Numbered from the stretch's first letter, positions 42,059-51,314 are shown. The stretch is 64,000 nucleotides of DNA from Njordibacter sp905182035 (GCF_047730075.1 NZ_CP159831.1:868001-932000); one strand, 5' to 3'. Program-made: numbers and translations. The notes: generated from the letters alone by a model not told the origin.

Positions 42059-43177
42059 ATGAAATATAAAAATAATAAGTTCGTTAAACATTTAACGACT
42101 GGAACAATAGCCTTTACCCTGGCGTTTGGTGCATCTACTGGCTATGCCGCAGGTGTGTTAAATGTGACTAACTGGGCAGAGTATATTGCTGAAGACACCG
42201 TCGCTAATTTTGAAAAAGAATTTGACGTTAAAGTTACCTATGATAACTATGACTCGGAAGAATCCATTCAGTCAAAATTGCTCGCTGGCAGCTCTGGTTA
42301 CGACGTGGTGAGTCACTCAAGTAGTGCGGTTGCAAGGTTACTTCCCGCCAATATTCTGCAGAAGCTTGATAAATCCAAACTACCTAATCTAAAACATATA
42401 ATGGACAGCCTCCAAAATCAATTGGATCAAAATATTGATCCGGGTAACCATTATTTCACTCCTTATATGTGGGGCACACACGGCGTTACATACAATAAGG
42501 CATTGGTGCTAGAAACCTACCCAGACGCTCCCATTGGATCAATGGATATGGTTTTTGATCCGGTACATATGGAAAAACTGGGAAAGTGTGGAGTAGCCTT
42601 TTTAGACTCGCCCACAGACATCCTGCCCATGGCGTTGGCACATATGGGGCTAGATCCCTATTCAGCGAATAAGGCGGACTATGACGCAGCGGAAGAAATG
42701 TTGTCTGCCATTCGACCTTACGTTAAAACCTTCGATAATTACGCCTACAATCAAATGCCGCTGAAAGAGTTTTGTATTGCGGTGACCTGGGGACCAGATG
42801 GTTTATTAGCCATGTCAGGTGCCGAAGAAGCAAACACTGGCGTAGAGCTTGAGTTTTTCGTACCACCAGGAAACGGTAAGGCGATGTTGTGGATTGATGG
42901 TCTTGTGATTCCCTCAGACGCGAAGAATGTTGAAAATGCACACCTGTTCATCAACTATATGATGCGTCCTGAAGTGGCCGCTGCTAATAGTAATTACACA
43001 TGGTATGCCAGCGGTAATAAAAGTGCATTTGACTTGATTGATCCAGCAGTTACAGGTAGCCCAGCTGCATACCCTACTGCCGAATCGGTTGCGAAAATGT
43101 ACACATATAAAGCTATTCCAAGAAAAATACAGAAAGCACGTACTCGTGCTTGGACAAAGTTTAAATCAGGCCAATAA
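42059..43177 (+). CDS. Polyamine-type periplasmic binding protein (PotF-like)
   Basis: 372 residues with a signal peptide (positive start, hydrophobic core, cleavage after GYAA near residue 31). LNVTNWAEYIAEDTVANFEKEFDVKVTYDNYDS matches E. coli PotF, as do YMWGTHGVTYN, CGVAFLDSP and the end RTRAWTKFKSG. Ligand-site residues known in PotF appear partly kept: the Trp of NWAEY, Trp and Asp of TWGPDG and Asp of WIDGL; but the Asp of NWSDY is Glu here and the Glu near SFLDAPEE is not kept. A related but altered ligand, such as an N-methylated polyamine, is plausible. First gene of a four-gene importer operon. Confidence 0.9.
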   Translation: MKYKNNKFVKHLTTGTIAFTLAFGASTGYAAGVLNVTNWAEYIAEDTVANFEKEFDVKVTYDNYDSEESIQSKLLAGSSGYDVVSHSSSAVARLLPANILQKLDKSKLPNLKHIMDSLQNQLDQNIDPGNHYFTPYMWGTHGVTYNKALVLETYPDAPIGSMDMVFDPVHMEKLGKCGVAFLDSPTDILPMALAHMGLDPYSANKADYDAAEEMLSAIRPYVKTFDNYAYNQMPLKEFCIAVTWGPDGLLAMSGAEEANTGVELEFFVPPGNGKAMLWIDGLVIPSDAKNVENAHLFINYMMRPEVAAANSNYTWYASGNKSAFDLIDPAVTGSPAAYPTAESVAKMYTYKAIPRKIQKARTRAWTKFKSGQ

Positions 43178-43183
43178 TGTCTC

Positions 43184-43227
43184 AGGCCATACAGTTATTG
43201 TTCTTTAGAACGGTAACTGTATGGCCT
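43184..43227 (+). promoter_or_regulatory. Intercistronic hairpin after the binding-protein gene
   Basis: A perfect 14-base-pair stem AGGCCATACAGTTA / TAACTGTATGGCCT (43184-43197 and 43214-43227) with a 16-base loop lies between binding-protein and ATPase genes and is not followed by a T tract. Such hairpins commonly protect the upstream message, giving more binding protein than membrane components. Confidence 0.7.
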
Positions 43228-43261
43228 TTGACCTATTAATTTATGCCATTGGATTTTCACG

Positions 43262-44404
43262 ATGTCACAGCAAACCAATTATTCTGATAGACCCTGGCTC
43301 GATGCTGACGCTGAGCCATTTATCAAAATTCGAAGTCTTAGTAAAAAATTCGGTGAATTTACTGCAGTTGATAATATCGATCTCGATATTTACAAAGGCG
43401 AACTGTTCTCCCTATTAGGCGGATCTGGTTGTGGGAAAACAACTTTACTGCGTATGCTGGCTGGATTTGAGACCCCATCAAGTGGCACTATTTATATCGA
43501 CGGTGTTGATATGACTGAAGTGCCTCCATATGCTCGCCCTATCAACATGATGTTTCAATCTTACGCGCTATTCCCGCACATGACGGTTGAACAGAATGTC
43601 GCCTATGGGCTCAAGCGCGATAAAATCCCAAAAGACGAAATCAAACGGCGTGTTGATGAAATTCTCAGCATGGTTGAACTGTCAGACTTTATTAAGCGTA
43701 AACCCCATCAACTATCGGGTGGGCAGCGGCAGCGTGTCGCCCTAGCCCGTGCTCTGGTTAAACAACCTAAAGTTCTTCTGCTTGATGAACCCCTAGGTGC
43801 ATTGGATAAGCGCTTAAGGGAGCAGACGCAATTCGAATTAATAAACATTCAAGATCAACTCGGGGTAACCTTTGTTGTTGTCACCCATGATCAGGAAGAG
43901 GCAATGACCTTGTCGACCCGCATGGCGATGATGGACGCAGGCAAGTTTCAGCAAATTGGTACCCCCACAGAAGTTTATGAATACCCTGATTCGCGACTGG
44001 TAGCCAATTTTATCGGTTCTGCGAATATGTTCGAGGGGCGGGTTAGTCAAAGTGGCGCTGATCATATTGTTGTTGCCAGTAAAGAGCTGGAAGTAGAACT
44101 TTATACCGATCACGCTATGTCGATCATTGAGGGAACTAAAGTTTGGGTGGCAGTGCGCCCGGAAAAAATCACGCTATCTAAAACATCTTTGGATGCGACA
44201 ACGAACCAGCTCAAAGGAGTGGTTGTTGATATTGGCTACCATGGCAAAACATCCACCTATCGAATACGTATTAGTAATGATCAAATTATTGAAGTGAGCG
44301 TGCCTAGTCAAAAGCGACCTAAGGGTGATCGACACTCGATAGACTGGGACGAAGAAATTTATCTGAACTGGGACCAATCTAGCGCCGTGGTGCTGATGAA
44401 ATGA
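43262..44404 (+). CDS. ABC transporter ATP-binding protein (PotG/PotA-like)
   Basis: 380 residues. Walker A GGSGCGKTT, Q-loop MMFQSYALFPHMTV, signature LSGGQRQRVALARAL, Walker B VLLLDEPLGALD and H-loop VVTHDQEEA are complete, with a C-terminal TOBE domain (about 280-370). Powers the importer whose other parts surround it; its stop overlaps the first permease gene (ATGA). Confidence 0.95.
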   Translation: MSQQTNYSDRPWLDADAEPFIKIRSLSKKFGEFTAVDNIDLDIYKGELFSLLGGSGCGKTTLLRMLAGFETPSSGTIYIDGVDMTEVPPYARPINMMFQSYALFPHMTVEQNVAYGLKRDKIPKDEIKRRVDEILSMVELSDFIKRKPHQLSGGQRQRVALARALVKQPKVLLLDEPLGALDKRLREQTQFELINIQDQLGVTFVVVTHDQEEAMTLSTRMAMMDAGKFQQIGTPTEVYEYPDSRLVANFIGSANMFEGRVSQSGADHIVVASKELEVELYTDHAMSIIEGTKVWVAVRPEKITLSKTSLDATTNQLKGVVVDIGYHGKTSTYRIRISNDQIIEVSVPSQKRPKGDRHSIDWDEEIYLNWDQSSAVVLMK

Positions 44405-45360
44405 GCGTTGTGAATAATACTGATCATTCATTGGGACAGTTCGGGATCAGAATGCTATCACGCTTGGTCGACATGTTGCAGTCGCACTGGAAGGTTCTTG
44501 TTGTTGGTATACCTTTTATCTGGCTACTGTTGTTTTTTTTGGCACCATTTATTATCGTTATTAAGGTCAGCCTTGCTGAGTCATTGATTGCAAGCCCCCC
44601 ATACTCCCCGTTGTATGAAAGAGCCGAAGACGGTGTGCTCAGCATTAGAGTAATTTTTGAAAACTATAGCTATCTTTGGGAAGATGATCTTTACATCAAA
44701 AGCTATATCAATTCGGTAAAAATAGCGTCTGTATCAACCGTGCTTTGCCTACTTATTGGCTATCCGATGGCCTATAGCATTGCCCGTTCCAACCCAACCA
44801 CCAAAAATATATTGTTAATGTTGGTCATTTTACCATTTTGGACGTCATTTCTTTTGCGAGTCTATGCATGGATGGGTTTGCTAGCAGATCAAGGGACAAT
44901 TAACAGCCTCTTGATTTGGCTGGGTGTTATCGATGAACCGATTCGGATGCTCTATACAGAACTGGCTGTTTACATTGGCATTGTGTATTCCTACCTACCA
45001 TTTATGATCTTGCCTTTGTATGCGAATATGGAGAAGCTTGATGCTTCCCTCGATGAGGCTGCAGCAGATTTGGGTGCTAAACCTACCATTGCATTTCTCA
45101 CGGTAACTCTGCCGCTAACCGCTCCCGGCATTATTGCCGGATCGTTGTTAGTGTTTATTCCAGCTACTGGTGAATTTGTGATTCCTGATCTATTAGGCGG
45201 TGGCAACGTGTTGATGATCGGTAGAATTCTGTCAGATGAATTTAACGCCAATAGTGATTGGCCTTTAGCCTCTGCTGTTGCCATTGTGTTACTCATCGTT
45301 TTGGTGCTGCCGATGATGCTATATCAACGCATTCAGGCGCGAGAAAGGGGGGATTTATGA
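44401..45360 (+). CDS. ABC transporter permease (PotH/PotB-like)
   Basis: 319 residues with about six hydrophobic segments. The cytoplasmic EAA loop is LDEAAADLGAKPTIAFLTVTLPLTAPG, which docks on the ATPase. YSIARSNPTTKN and FWTSFLLRVYAWMGLL are typical of the polyamine permeases. Starts on the ATPase stop and its own stop overlaps the second permease start, so the operon is tightly coupled. Confidence 0.93.
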   Translation: MSVVNNTDHSLGQFGIRMLSRLVDMLQSHWKVLVVGIPFIWLLLFFLAPFIIVIKVSLAESLIASPPYSPLYERAEDGVLSIRVIFENYSYLWEDDLYIKSYINSVKIASVSTVLCLLIGYPMAYSIARSNPTTKNILLMLVILPFWTSFLLRVYAWMGLLADQGTINSLLIWLGVIDEPIRMLYTELAVYIGIVYSYLPFMILPLYANMEKLDASLDEAAADLGAKPTIAFLTVTLPLTAPGIIAGSLLVFIPATGEFVIPDLLGGGNVLMIGRILSDEFNANSDWPLASAVAIVLLIVLVLPMMLYQRIQARERGDL

Positions 45361-46181
45361 AGCAGAGGCGATCAACTTTCGTCCTGTCGATGCTGTGCTT
45401 TGGCCTAGCGTTTCTCTACGTACCCATGATTTTACTAATTATTTATTCGTTTAACTATTCTAAGCTTGTGCCTGTATGGGGTGGTTTTTCAACGCGTTGG
45501 TATACCGTATTATTTGAAAGTGAAGAGATGTGGGCCGCGTTAGGTTTGAGCTTACGCATCGCCTTGGTTAATGCGACGTTTGCGATGATACTGGGAACGC
45601 TTGCAGGCATTGCCCTGGTGCGTTTTGGACGGTTTCGAGGGCGTACACTCTTTACAGGCTTGATCACTGCACCGTTGGTCATGCCTGAAGTAATTACCGG
45701 CTTGTCATTGTTACTCCTCTTTATTGCTTTAAGTCATGCTTTTGGCTGGCCACAGCGGGGTTTTACCACCATCACTATTGCTCACATAACGTTTTCGATG
45801 GCCTATGTTGCGATCATTATTCAGTCGCGCCTCTCTGGCATGGGTACTGATTTGGAAGATGCCGCTCAGGATCTGGGTGCTCGGCCGTTAAGAGTGATGT
45901 TTGACATTACTCTGCCATTATTGGCCCCCGGTATGATTGCAGGTTGGCTGTTGGCATTTACTCTTTCGATTGATGACTTAATTATAGCCAGTTTTGTATC
46001 TGGGCCAGGGTCGAATACTCTGCCTATGCTCATTTACTCGCGGGTAAAAGTAGGCTTGCGTCCAGACATTAATGCACTGGCGACGATTATGATTGTGATG
46101 GTCACGATTGGCGTATTGCTAGCATGTTGGTTAATGATCCGCCAGAAGCACCTGCTAGAACGTGATGCGAACACAAAGTAG
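45357..46181 (+). CDS. ABC transporter permease (PotI/PotC-like)
   Basis: 274 residues from ATG 45357 (MKQRRSTFVLSM), which overlaps the previous stop (ATGA) and has AGGGGGGA upstream. The open frame reaches back to 45258 inside the previous gene, but that is not credible. About six hydrophobic segments; EAA loop LEDAAQDLGARPLRVMFDITLPLLAPG. WWGGFSTRWY-like segment (VWGGFSTRWYTVLF) is typical of PotC/PotI. Second half of the heterodimeric channel. Confidence 0.93.
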   Translation: MKQRRSTFVLSMLCFGLAFLYVPMILLIIYSFNYSKLVPVWGGFSTRWYTVLFESEEMWAALGLSLRIALVNATFAMILGTLAGIALVRFGRFRGRTLFTGLITAPLVMPEVITGLSLLLLFIALSHAFGWPQRGFTTITIAHITFSMAYVAIIIQSRLSGMGTDLEDAAQDLGARPLRVMFDITLPLLAPGMIAGWLLAFTLSIDDLIIASFVSGPGSNTLPMLIYSRVKVGLRPDINALATIMIVMVTIGVLLACWLMIRQKHLLERDANTK

Positions 46182-46215
46182 AGCATTAATTATTAATTGC
46201 CATGGGGCAAAGTAA

Positions 46216-48294
46216 ATGTCTAATTATGATGTGTTATTTGAATCCGTTAAAATCGGCCCAGTGACGGCTAAAAACCGCTTTTATCAAGTGCCTCATTGCT
46301 GTGGTATGGGGCACTTACGCCCCCAAGCCCACGCCGCTATGCGGGGCATGAAAGCCCAAGGTGGATGGGCTGTGGTAAGTACTGAAGAAACAGAAATCCA
46401 TCCCAGTTCTGATTTATCACCCGCTGTAGAGCAGCGTCTTTGGGATGAACGTGATATCCCAGCACTGCAATTAATGACTCAGAGTGTACATGAGCATGGC
46501 GCCTTGGCAGCTGTTGAATTAGTGCATAACGGCAGCCACACTTCTAACTTATATTCTCGGACCCCAGCATTGGCACCCAGTAGCCGTTCTTTAGACATTA
46601 TTTATCCAAAACAAGCTCGTGCCATGGATAAAGCCGATATTCGAGAATTTCGTCGTTGGCATAAAGCTGCCGCTATACGTGCTAAGCAAGCGGGTTTTGA
46701 CATCGTTTATGTTTATGCTGGGCACGAGATGTCTTTGCCTCATCATTTTTTATTACCTGAATATAATCAACGAACGGATGAATACGGCGGCAGTTTGGAA
46801 AACCGGCTGAGACTCACCCGGGAACTGCTGCAGGACACGCAAGAAGCCATAGGTGACAGCTGTGCCGTGGCATTCCGTTTCGCTGTGGACCAAATGGCGG
46901 GTGTTGACGGTATGCAAGCGCATGAAGAAGGGCGGGCGGTTGTGGAAATGCTGGCCGATATACCAGACCTGTGGGACGTGAATGTGTCTGGTTGGTCAAA
47001 TGATTCAGCCACCTCTCGTTTTAAACCAGATTCAGGTTACCAGACTGAATACACGAAGTTTGTAAAACAAGTGACGAATAAACCTGTGGTGGGCGTGGGA
47101 CGACTGACCTCACCGGACATGATGGTGTCGTTAATTAAACAAGGTGTCCTTGATTTTATCGGTGCGGCAAGGCCGTCCATTGCAGACCCCTTTTTGCCCA
47201 ATAAAATCCGCGAACAAAGGATCGAAGAAATTCGAGAATGTATTGGCTGCAATGTGTGTGTGTCTTGCGATAACTTAGGTGTGCCCATTCGTTGTACACA
47301 AAATCCCACCATGGGAGAAGAGTGGCGTCGTGGCTGGCATCCAGAACAAATTGCGCCTGCTAAAACACCTCAGTCTGTGTTGGTCGTGGGTGCTGGGCCT
47401 GCCGGTTTGGAATGCGCTTTACAACTGGCTAATCGTGGTCATGAAGTTATTCTTAGTGAAGCTAGTAAACAGTTAGGGGGTCGTGTAATAGCTGAGTCTA
47501 ATTTAAAGGGCTTGGCTATATGGCGCCGTGTAAGTGATTACCGGATCTATCAATTACAACAGATGGACAATGTTAATATTTACCTCGACAGTGCTCTAGA
47601 TGTCCAACAGGTATTGGAGTTGGGTATTGAGCAGGTGTTTGTTGCCACTGGCGCTATCTGGAGAAAAGATGGTATTGGCCGTACCTCTCGTAAGCCGATA
47701 GCAGGATTAGAGCAGGTTGCCGTTTATACCCCCGATGACGTTATGAGTGGTGTTCCTCTTGGCCAAGGCCCAGTAGTGATCTATGACGATGATCAAGGTT
47801 ACTTGGGCGGCGTGTTGGCCGATCACTTGAGTGACTTAGGCCACGACGTTCTTTTTGTCACCAGTGCCAGCATTGTATCGCCCTTTACTGAACTTACTCT
47901 TGAGCAAGAACAAATTCAACGGGGATTGGTGGCTCAGGGAGTAGGCATCTATACCAACAAAATCATTGTTAGCGTTAGCCAAAAGTCTGGCCATGCTGGG
48001 GTTGAATTGAAATGTGTATATGGGGGCCAAGATGAATGGCTTGCTTGCGCTAGTTTGGTATTAGTTACAGAGCGCGAATCGGCTTCACCCTTGTATGAGC
48101 AATTACAGCAGTGGCAAAAAGACGACGGCACCTCGATGGCGATGTCGGTGGCCTTAATTGGTGACGCGCTGGCGCCGGGTTTGATTGCCGACGCAGTATT
48201 TTCTGGTCACCAAGCAGCGCAGGAGTTTGAGGCCGACCCTGACATCATAGAACAAGGACTATTCAAACGCGAAATGCCTAGCCTCAATTCATAA
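46216..48294 (+). CDS. Trimethylamine-dehydrogenase-clade flavoprotein B
   Basis: 692 residues, a paralogue of flavoprotein A. YDVLFESVKIGP, NRFYQVPHCCGMG with the flavin-linking Cys28, Tyr/His in VYVYAGHEM, and cluster cysteines 342, 345, 348 and 360 are kept; the GAGPAG loop marks the second nucleotide domain. The bowl position that is Tyr in TMADH and protein A is Glu58 (STEETEIHP), and the tryptophan between the last cluster cysteines is Asp352. A Trp260 may serve in the shortened substrate loop. The acidic changes suggest a substrate with an extra positive charge. It follows the importer genes by 34 bases and is probably in their operon, serving a different step from A. Confidence 0.85.
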   Translation: MSNYDVLFESVKIGPVTAKNRFYQVPHCCGMGHLRPQAHAAMRGMKAQGGWAVVSTEETEIHPSSDLSPAVEQRLWDERDIPALQLMTQSVHEHGALAAVELVHNGSHTSNLYSRTPALAPSSRSLDIIYPKQARAMDKADIREFRRWHKAAAIRAKQAGFDIVYVYAGHEMSLPHHFLLPEYNQRTDEYGGSLENRLRLTRELLQDTQEAIGDSCAVAFRFAVDQMAGVDGMQAHEEGRAVVEMLADIPDLWDVNVSGWSNDSATSRFKPDSGYQTEYTKFVKQVTNKPVVGVGRLTSPDMMVSLIKQGVLDFIGAARPSIADPFLPNKIREQRIEEIRECIGCNVCVSCDNLGVPIRCTQNPTMGEEWRRGWHPEQIAPAKTPQSVLVVGAGPAGLECALQLANRGHEVILSEASKQLGGRVIAESNLKGLAIWRRVSDYRIYQLQQMDNVNIYLDSALDVQQVLELGIEQVFVATGAIWRKDGIGRTSRKPIAGLEQVAVYTPDDVMSGVPLGQGPVVIYDDDQGYLGGVLADHLSDLGHDVLFVTSASIVSPFTELTLEQEQIQRGLVAQGVGIYTNKIIVSVSQKSGHAGVELKCVYGGQDEWLACASLVLVTERESASPLYEQLQQWQKDDGTSMAMSVALIGDALAPGLIADAVFSGHQAAQEFEADPDIIEQGLFKREMPSLNS

Positions 48295-48332
48295 AGCCAC
48301 GGAAGCTTGCTACCATTACACCTGAGGAATAC

Positions 48333-48683
48333 ATGATGAAGCCAATCCCTAATACAGACCGACGCGTGGTGAACATTTTTGAAAGTGTGTTCACTCCAAT
48401 TCAGTCAAACGGTAAACCAGACGGCGAGGTTCTACAACTTAATGATGACAAACCTTTAGGCAGTGGTTTCTTTATTTATAAAATGGAGCCAGGAGCTGTG
48501 ACTGTGCCGCATAAACACTCAGGCGACGAGGAATTCTTGATTATCCAAGGAGACCTAAGAGACCATGACGGCGTCGAATATCGCCCTGGCGATCTGGTGT
48601 GGCTTCGCGACGGCACTGTCCATAATTCAACCACCAAAAACGGCTGTCTTATCGCGGTCTACGCCTTGGAACCGGATTTTTAG
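48333..48683 (+). CDS. Single-domain cupin protein
   Basis: 116 residues. Cupin metal-site motifs are present: VPHKHSGDEEFLIIQG (His, His, Glu) and GTVHNSTT (second-motif His). Small cupins act as metal-dependent isomerases, dioxygenases, or sensors. GAGGAATAC precedes the ATG pair at 48333/48336. Same direction as the importer and flavoprotein B genes, 38 bases after the latter, so probably co-transcribed. It could trap a product such as formaldehyde adducts, but this is a guess; no function is assigned. Its stop touches the convergent FAD oxidase gene. Confidence 0.8.
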   Translation: MMKPIPNTDRRVVNIFESVFTPIQSNGKPDGEVLQLNDDKPLGSGFFIYKMEPGAVTVPHKHSGDEEFLIIQGDLRDHDGVEYRPGDLVWLRDGTVHNSTTKNGCLIAVYALEPDF

Positions 48684-49970
48684 CTAAATGTTCAAGCTGT
48701 CTATGAATCGGTAATACATGAGAGACGGGGCAAGGAACCAGGGCTTGCCTGCATATAGTGGGCGTGTCTGAAATTTAATTTCATTAAAAATTGTTTGACC
48801 TCCTTCGAGCCCAAGCACCTGTTGCCCAAGTTTCATTCCAAGATACCCAGCCATGCCCACTCCTGAGCCACAGTAGCCCATGGCATAGTAAAGGCCATCT
48901 TCTTCTCCTACATGCATGAGTGAATCAAAGGTAAATGCCACATAGCCCATCCAGGAATGACTGATCTTTGTATTTTCTAATTCTGGGAATATTTGAGATA
49001 ATGAGTGCTGGAGCTTGGGGCCGCTCAGGCGTGGATTAGTCTCTCCAATAGAGACGCGTCCACCAAATATAATACGGCTTCTATCAGGGCTTGGACGGTA
49101 ATAATACACCACCTTACGCGTGTCGCTAACGATGCGATTTTTTGGCATTAGCTGGTCCATAAGGTCATTCGCAAGAGGCTCTGTCGCAACCACATAGCTG
49201 CCAATAGGAATCACCCGGCGTTGCAACCTTGGTGTTAAAGAACCCGTATAACCGTTGGTAGCGATAATGACTTTATCGGCTTGCACAATACCTTTTGAGG
49301 TTTTTACACTAAAACCATTTTTATCCCTGTTGATATTCTCAGCTGCGCAGTAAGAAATAATGACCGCGCCGGCTTCATGCGCTTTACCCAGCAAGCCTTT
49401 ATGATAGGCAGCAGGATCGACTGAGGCGTGCTGAGGGTAGATAGCCCCACCAAAATAGATATCTGTGCCTAATTCAGAGCGCTGTTCTGATCTCGGGACC
49501 ATATAAGCGCCATCCTCAAATCCAGAAACTTGATCTTCAACCGCCCTCGCAAGTTTTTCATATTGCGCAGTGTTGTGTGCGGCATGGAAACGCCCCACCT
49601 CAGCATAACTGCAGTCAAGGCACTCTTCTCTGATGAAGTCTCCAGTAAAATGTAAGGATTTTTCACCTTCCCTATGAATGGCAAAAGCCATGTCTTTACC
49701 GTGTGTTGCCTCAAGCTCAGAAAAGCTCGGTTTTATGCTGGTGCTGACTTGTCCACCGTTTCTTGTACTGCAGCCCCAGCCAGCATGTTCGGCATCAATG
49801 ACTAACGTGTTTCTTGACCCTCTGGCAGTCTGGATTGCAGCATGAAGCCCTGTGTAACCTGCGCCTATGATAAGGACATCAACTTTTTTAGGAAGTTCTA
49901 TGTTTTGCTCTGTTGGTGGCGCGCTACGATCCCACCAATAAGGATGTTCTTTAAAATCTTGTGTAAACAT
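48684..49970 (-). CDS. FAD-dependent amine oxidase (PuuB/YgaF-like)
   Basis: 428 residues of the DAO family. The FAD dinucleotide loop is VLIIGAGYTGLHAAIQTA, followed by GWGCSTRNGGQVSTSIKP, which is typical of gamma-glutamylputrescine oxidase and related enzymes. IIATNGYTG and GYCGSGVGMAGYLG (C-terminal FAD contact) are conserved. It oxidises secondary or primary amines to imine/aldehyde with H2O2 or reduced acceptor. Located at the end of the amine cluster, convergent with the cupin gene and without intergenic space. Confidence 0.88.
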   Translation of the reverse strand: MFTQDFKEHPYWWDRSAPPTEQNIELPKKVDVLIIGAGYTGLHAAIQTARGSRNTLVIDAEHAGWGCSTRNGGQVSTSIKPSFSELEATHGKDMAFAIHREGEKSLHFTGDFIREECLDCSYAEVGRFHAAHNTAQYEKLARAVEDQVSGFEDGAYMVPRSEQRSELGTDIYFGGAIYPQHASVDPAAYHKGLLGKAHEAGAVIISYCAAENINRDKNGFSVKTSKGIVQADKVIIATNGYTGSLTPRLQRRVIPIGSYVVATEPLANDLMDQLMPKNRIVSDTRKVVYYYRPSPDRSRIIFGGRVSIGETNPRLSGPKLQHSLSQIFPELENTKISHSWMGYVAFTFDSLMHVGEEDGLYYAMGYCGSGVGMAGYLGMKLGQQVLGLEGGQTIFNEIKFQTRPLYAGKPWFLAPSLMYYRFIDSLNI

Positions 49971-50466
49971 AACTTGTCTCTTTGTGTAAGCCCCATTATT
50001 AACATTAGTAAATACAAAAGTCCATTACATAAAGTTTGAGGATAAAATCTATCAACCTAATGATAACGTTAAGAATTTAAGATTTATTCGTCTTGATTAA
50101 TCGGTTAAGATTGAAGAAATTATCGTAGCTCATGCGAGTCAGTTTCAGGGGCTCATTCCAAAGCACTATAAGCACGATTATTACGCAGTATTATTGTATT
50201 TTTATGCCTAAATGATTGAATTTTCTTGGGTGGTATAACGGTAAGTCATTGTTGACTCCTTGGGGTAGTTGTTTCAAGCCAAAAGGGGCTGAAGTATCCA
50301 TTCGTAGAAGAGGTGTACTGCTAGTGGCTCATTGATGGTTGAAAACTTGGAGCATAATCAAATTATTCAAGAGCTTGAGGATGAAGAGCTATTTGAAGAA
50401 AATTAATGTGCCGTGGCACAGCCAGAGGGGGATGGTGACTTGGGAGATGGCAAGTGCAGTAAAGCA
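49971..50466. other. Intergenic region between the two catabolic islands
   Basis: No supported gene. An acidic 23-codon frame (50335-50406) and a 60-codon frame overlapping it resemble nothing known. The left end should hold the promoter of the FAD oxidase gene. It may be debris of rearrangement at the island boundary. Confidence 0.4.
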
Positions 50467-50498
50467 GACGAACCACTGTCACTGGATAGTGGTTCGTC
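50467..50498 (-). terminator. Terminator-like hairpin after the SDR gene
   Basis: An 11-base-pair perfect stem GACGAACCACT (50467-50477) / AGTGGTTCGTC (50488-50498) with a 10-base loop, 12 bases past the stop of the minus-strand SDR gene. The tail (TGCTTTAC on the minus strand) is only weakly T-rich. Confidence 0.65.
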
Positions 50499-50510
50499 TC
50501 GTAGGTGTTG

Positions 50511-51314
50511 TTACTGCATAATCATGCCGCCATCGATCATAATCAACTGACCGGTCATATAATCAGATTCGCCGCTCGCAAGGAAACTTGCTGTGCCTAC
50601 CACATCTTCTGGGTAAGAATAGCGCTTCAGTAAGATCATGTCTTCTGCCAACTGGTCCATTGACTGGCCTTCCTTTTCAAACTTTCCAATAGCGACTAGA
50701 TCTTTGTCTAGTTGTTCCCATAGCTCGGTTCTTACTACCCCTGGGCCATAGCCGTTTACAGTGATATTTTCTGCTGCCAAGGCTTTGGCACCACCATTGA
50801 TCATGGCTAAAACAGCATGCTTACTGCAGGCGTAAGGGACGACGTCGTCAAACGCTTGGCGTGACAGGATAGACCCCACGTTGATGATTTTGTAAGGCTC
50901 GCTTTGCTTGCCTTGCTTGATCATTTGTTTGGCTGCTTCTTGCATACCAATTAGGGTGCCTAGGGCGTTAATATCCATGATGTGTTGCCAGTTTTCTTCC
51001 GTAATGTCTAAGAACATTAGCGGCTTATTGACCCCAGCATTATTTAGCATCACGTTGATGCTGCCAAAGGCCTTAGCGGTGGCTTCTACAGCGGTTTTTA
51101 CTTGATCACGTTTGGTGACATCTACTTTTGCAGCAATTGATTCCCCACCACTCGCATTGATGCGGGCAACAACCTCATTGCACCCTTCGAGATTAACATC
51201 TGCAACACAAATTTTAGCTCCTTGTGCTGCGTAATGCTCTGCAATTGCTGCGCCCATGCCACGGGCTGCGCCCGTAATCATTATATTCTTGCCCTGTAGG
51301 CGGGTAGTGTCCAT
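50511..51314 (-). CDS. Short-chain dehydrogenase/reductase, BudC/sorbitol-dehydrogenase-like
   Basis: 267 residues. NAD(P) loop TGAARGMGAAIAEHYA, NNAGVNKP, catalytic Ser/Tyr/Lys in GSILSRQAFDDVVPYACSK, and the end SDYMTGQLIMIDGG. GPGVVRTELWEQLD resembles acetoin/2,3-butanediol dehydrogenases. Oxidises or reduces a hydroxyl/keto group. It is transcribed divergently from the M24 gene; a LacI-type operator lies 70 bases before its start, so it is likely co-regulated with the M24-dehydrogenase operon. Exact substrate unknown. Confidence 0.88.
   Translation of the reverse strand: MDTTRLQGKNIMITGAARGMGAAIAEHYAAQGAKICVADVNLEGCNEVVARINASGGESIAAKVDVTKRDQVKTAVEATAKAFGSINVMLNNAGVNKPLMFLDITEENWQHIMDINALGTLIGMQEAAKQMIKQGKQSEPYKIINVGSILSRQAFDDVVPYACSKHAVLAMINGGAKALAAENITVNGYGPGVVRTELWEQLDKDLVAIGKFEKEGQSMDQLAEDMILLKRYSYPEDVVGTASFLASGESDYMTGQLIMIDGGMIMQ

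Noticed and set aside
50335..50406. Acidic 23-residue peptide gene
   Set aside because: Too short, no context and no ribosome binding site of note.
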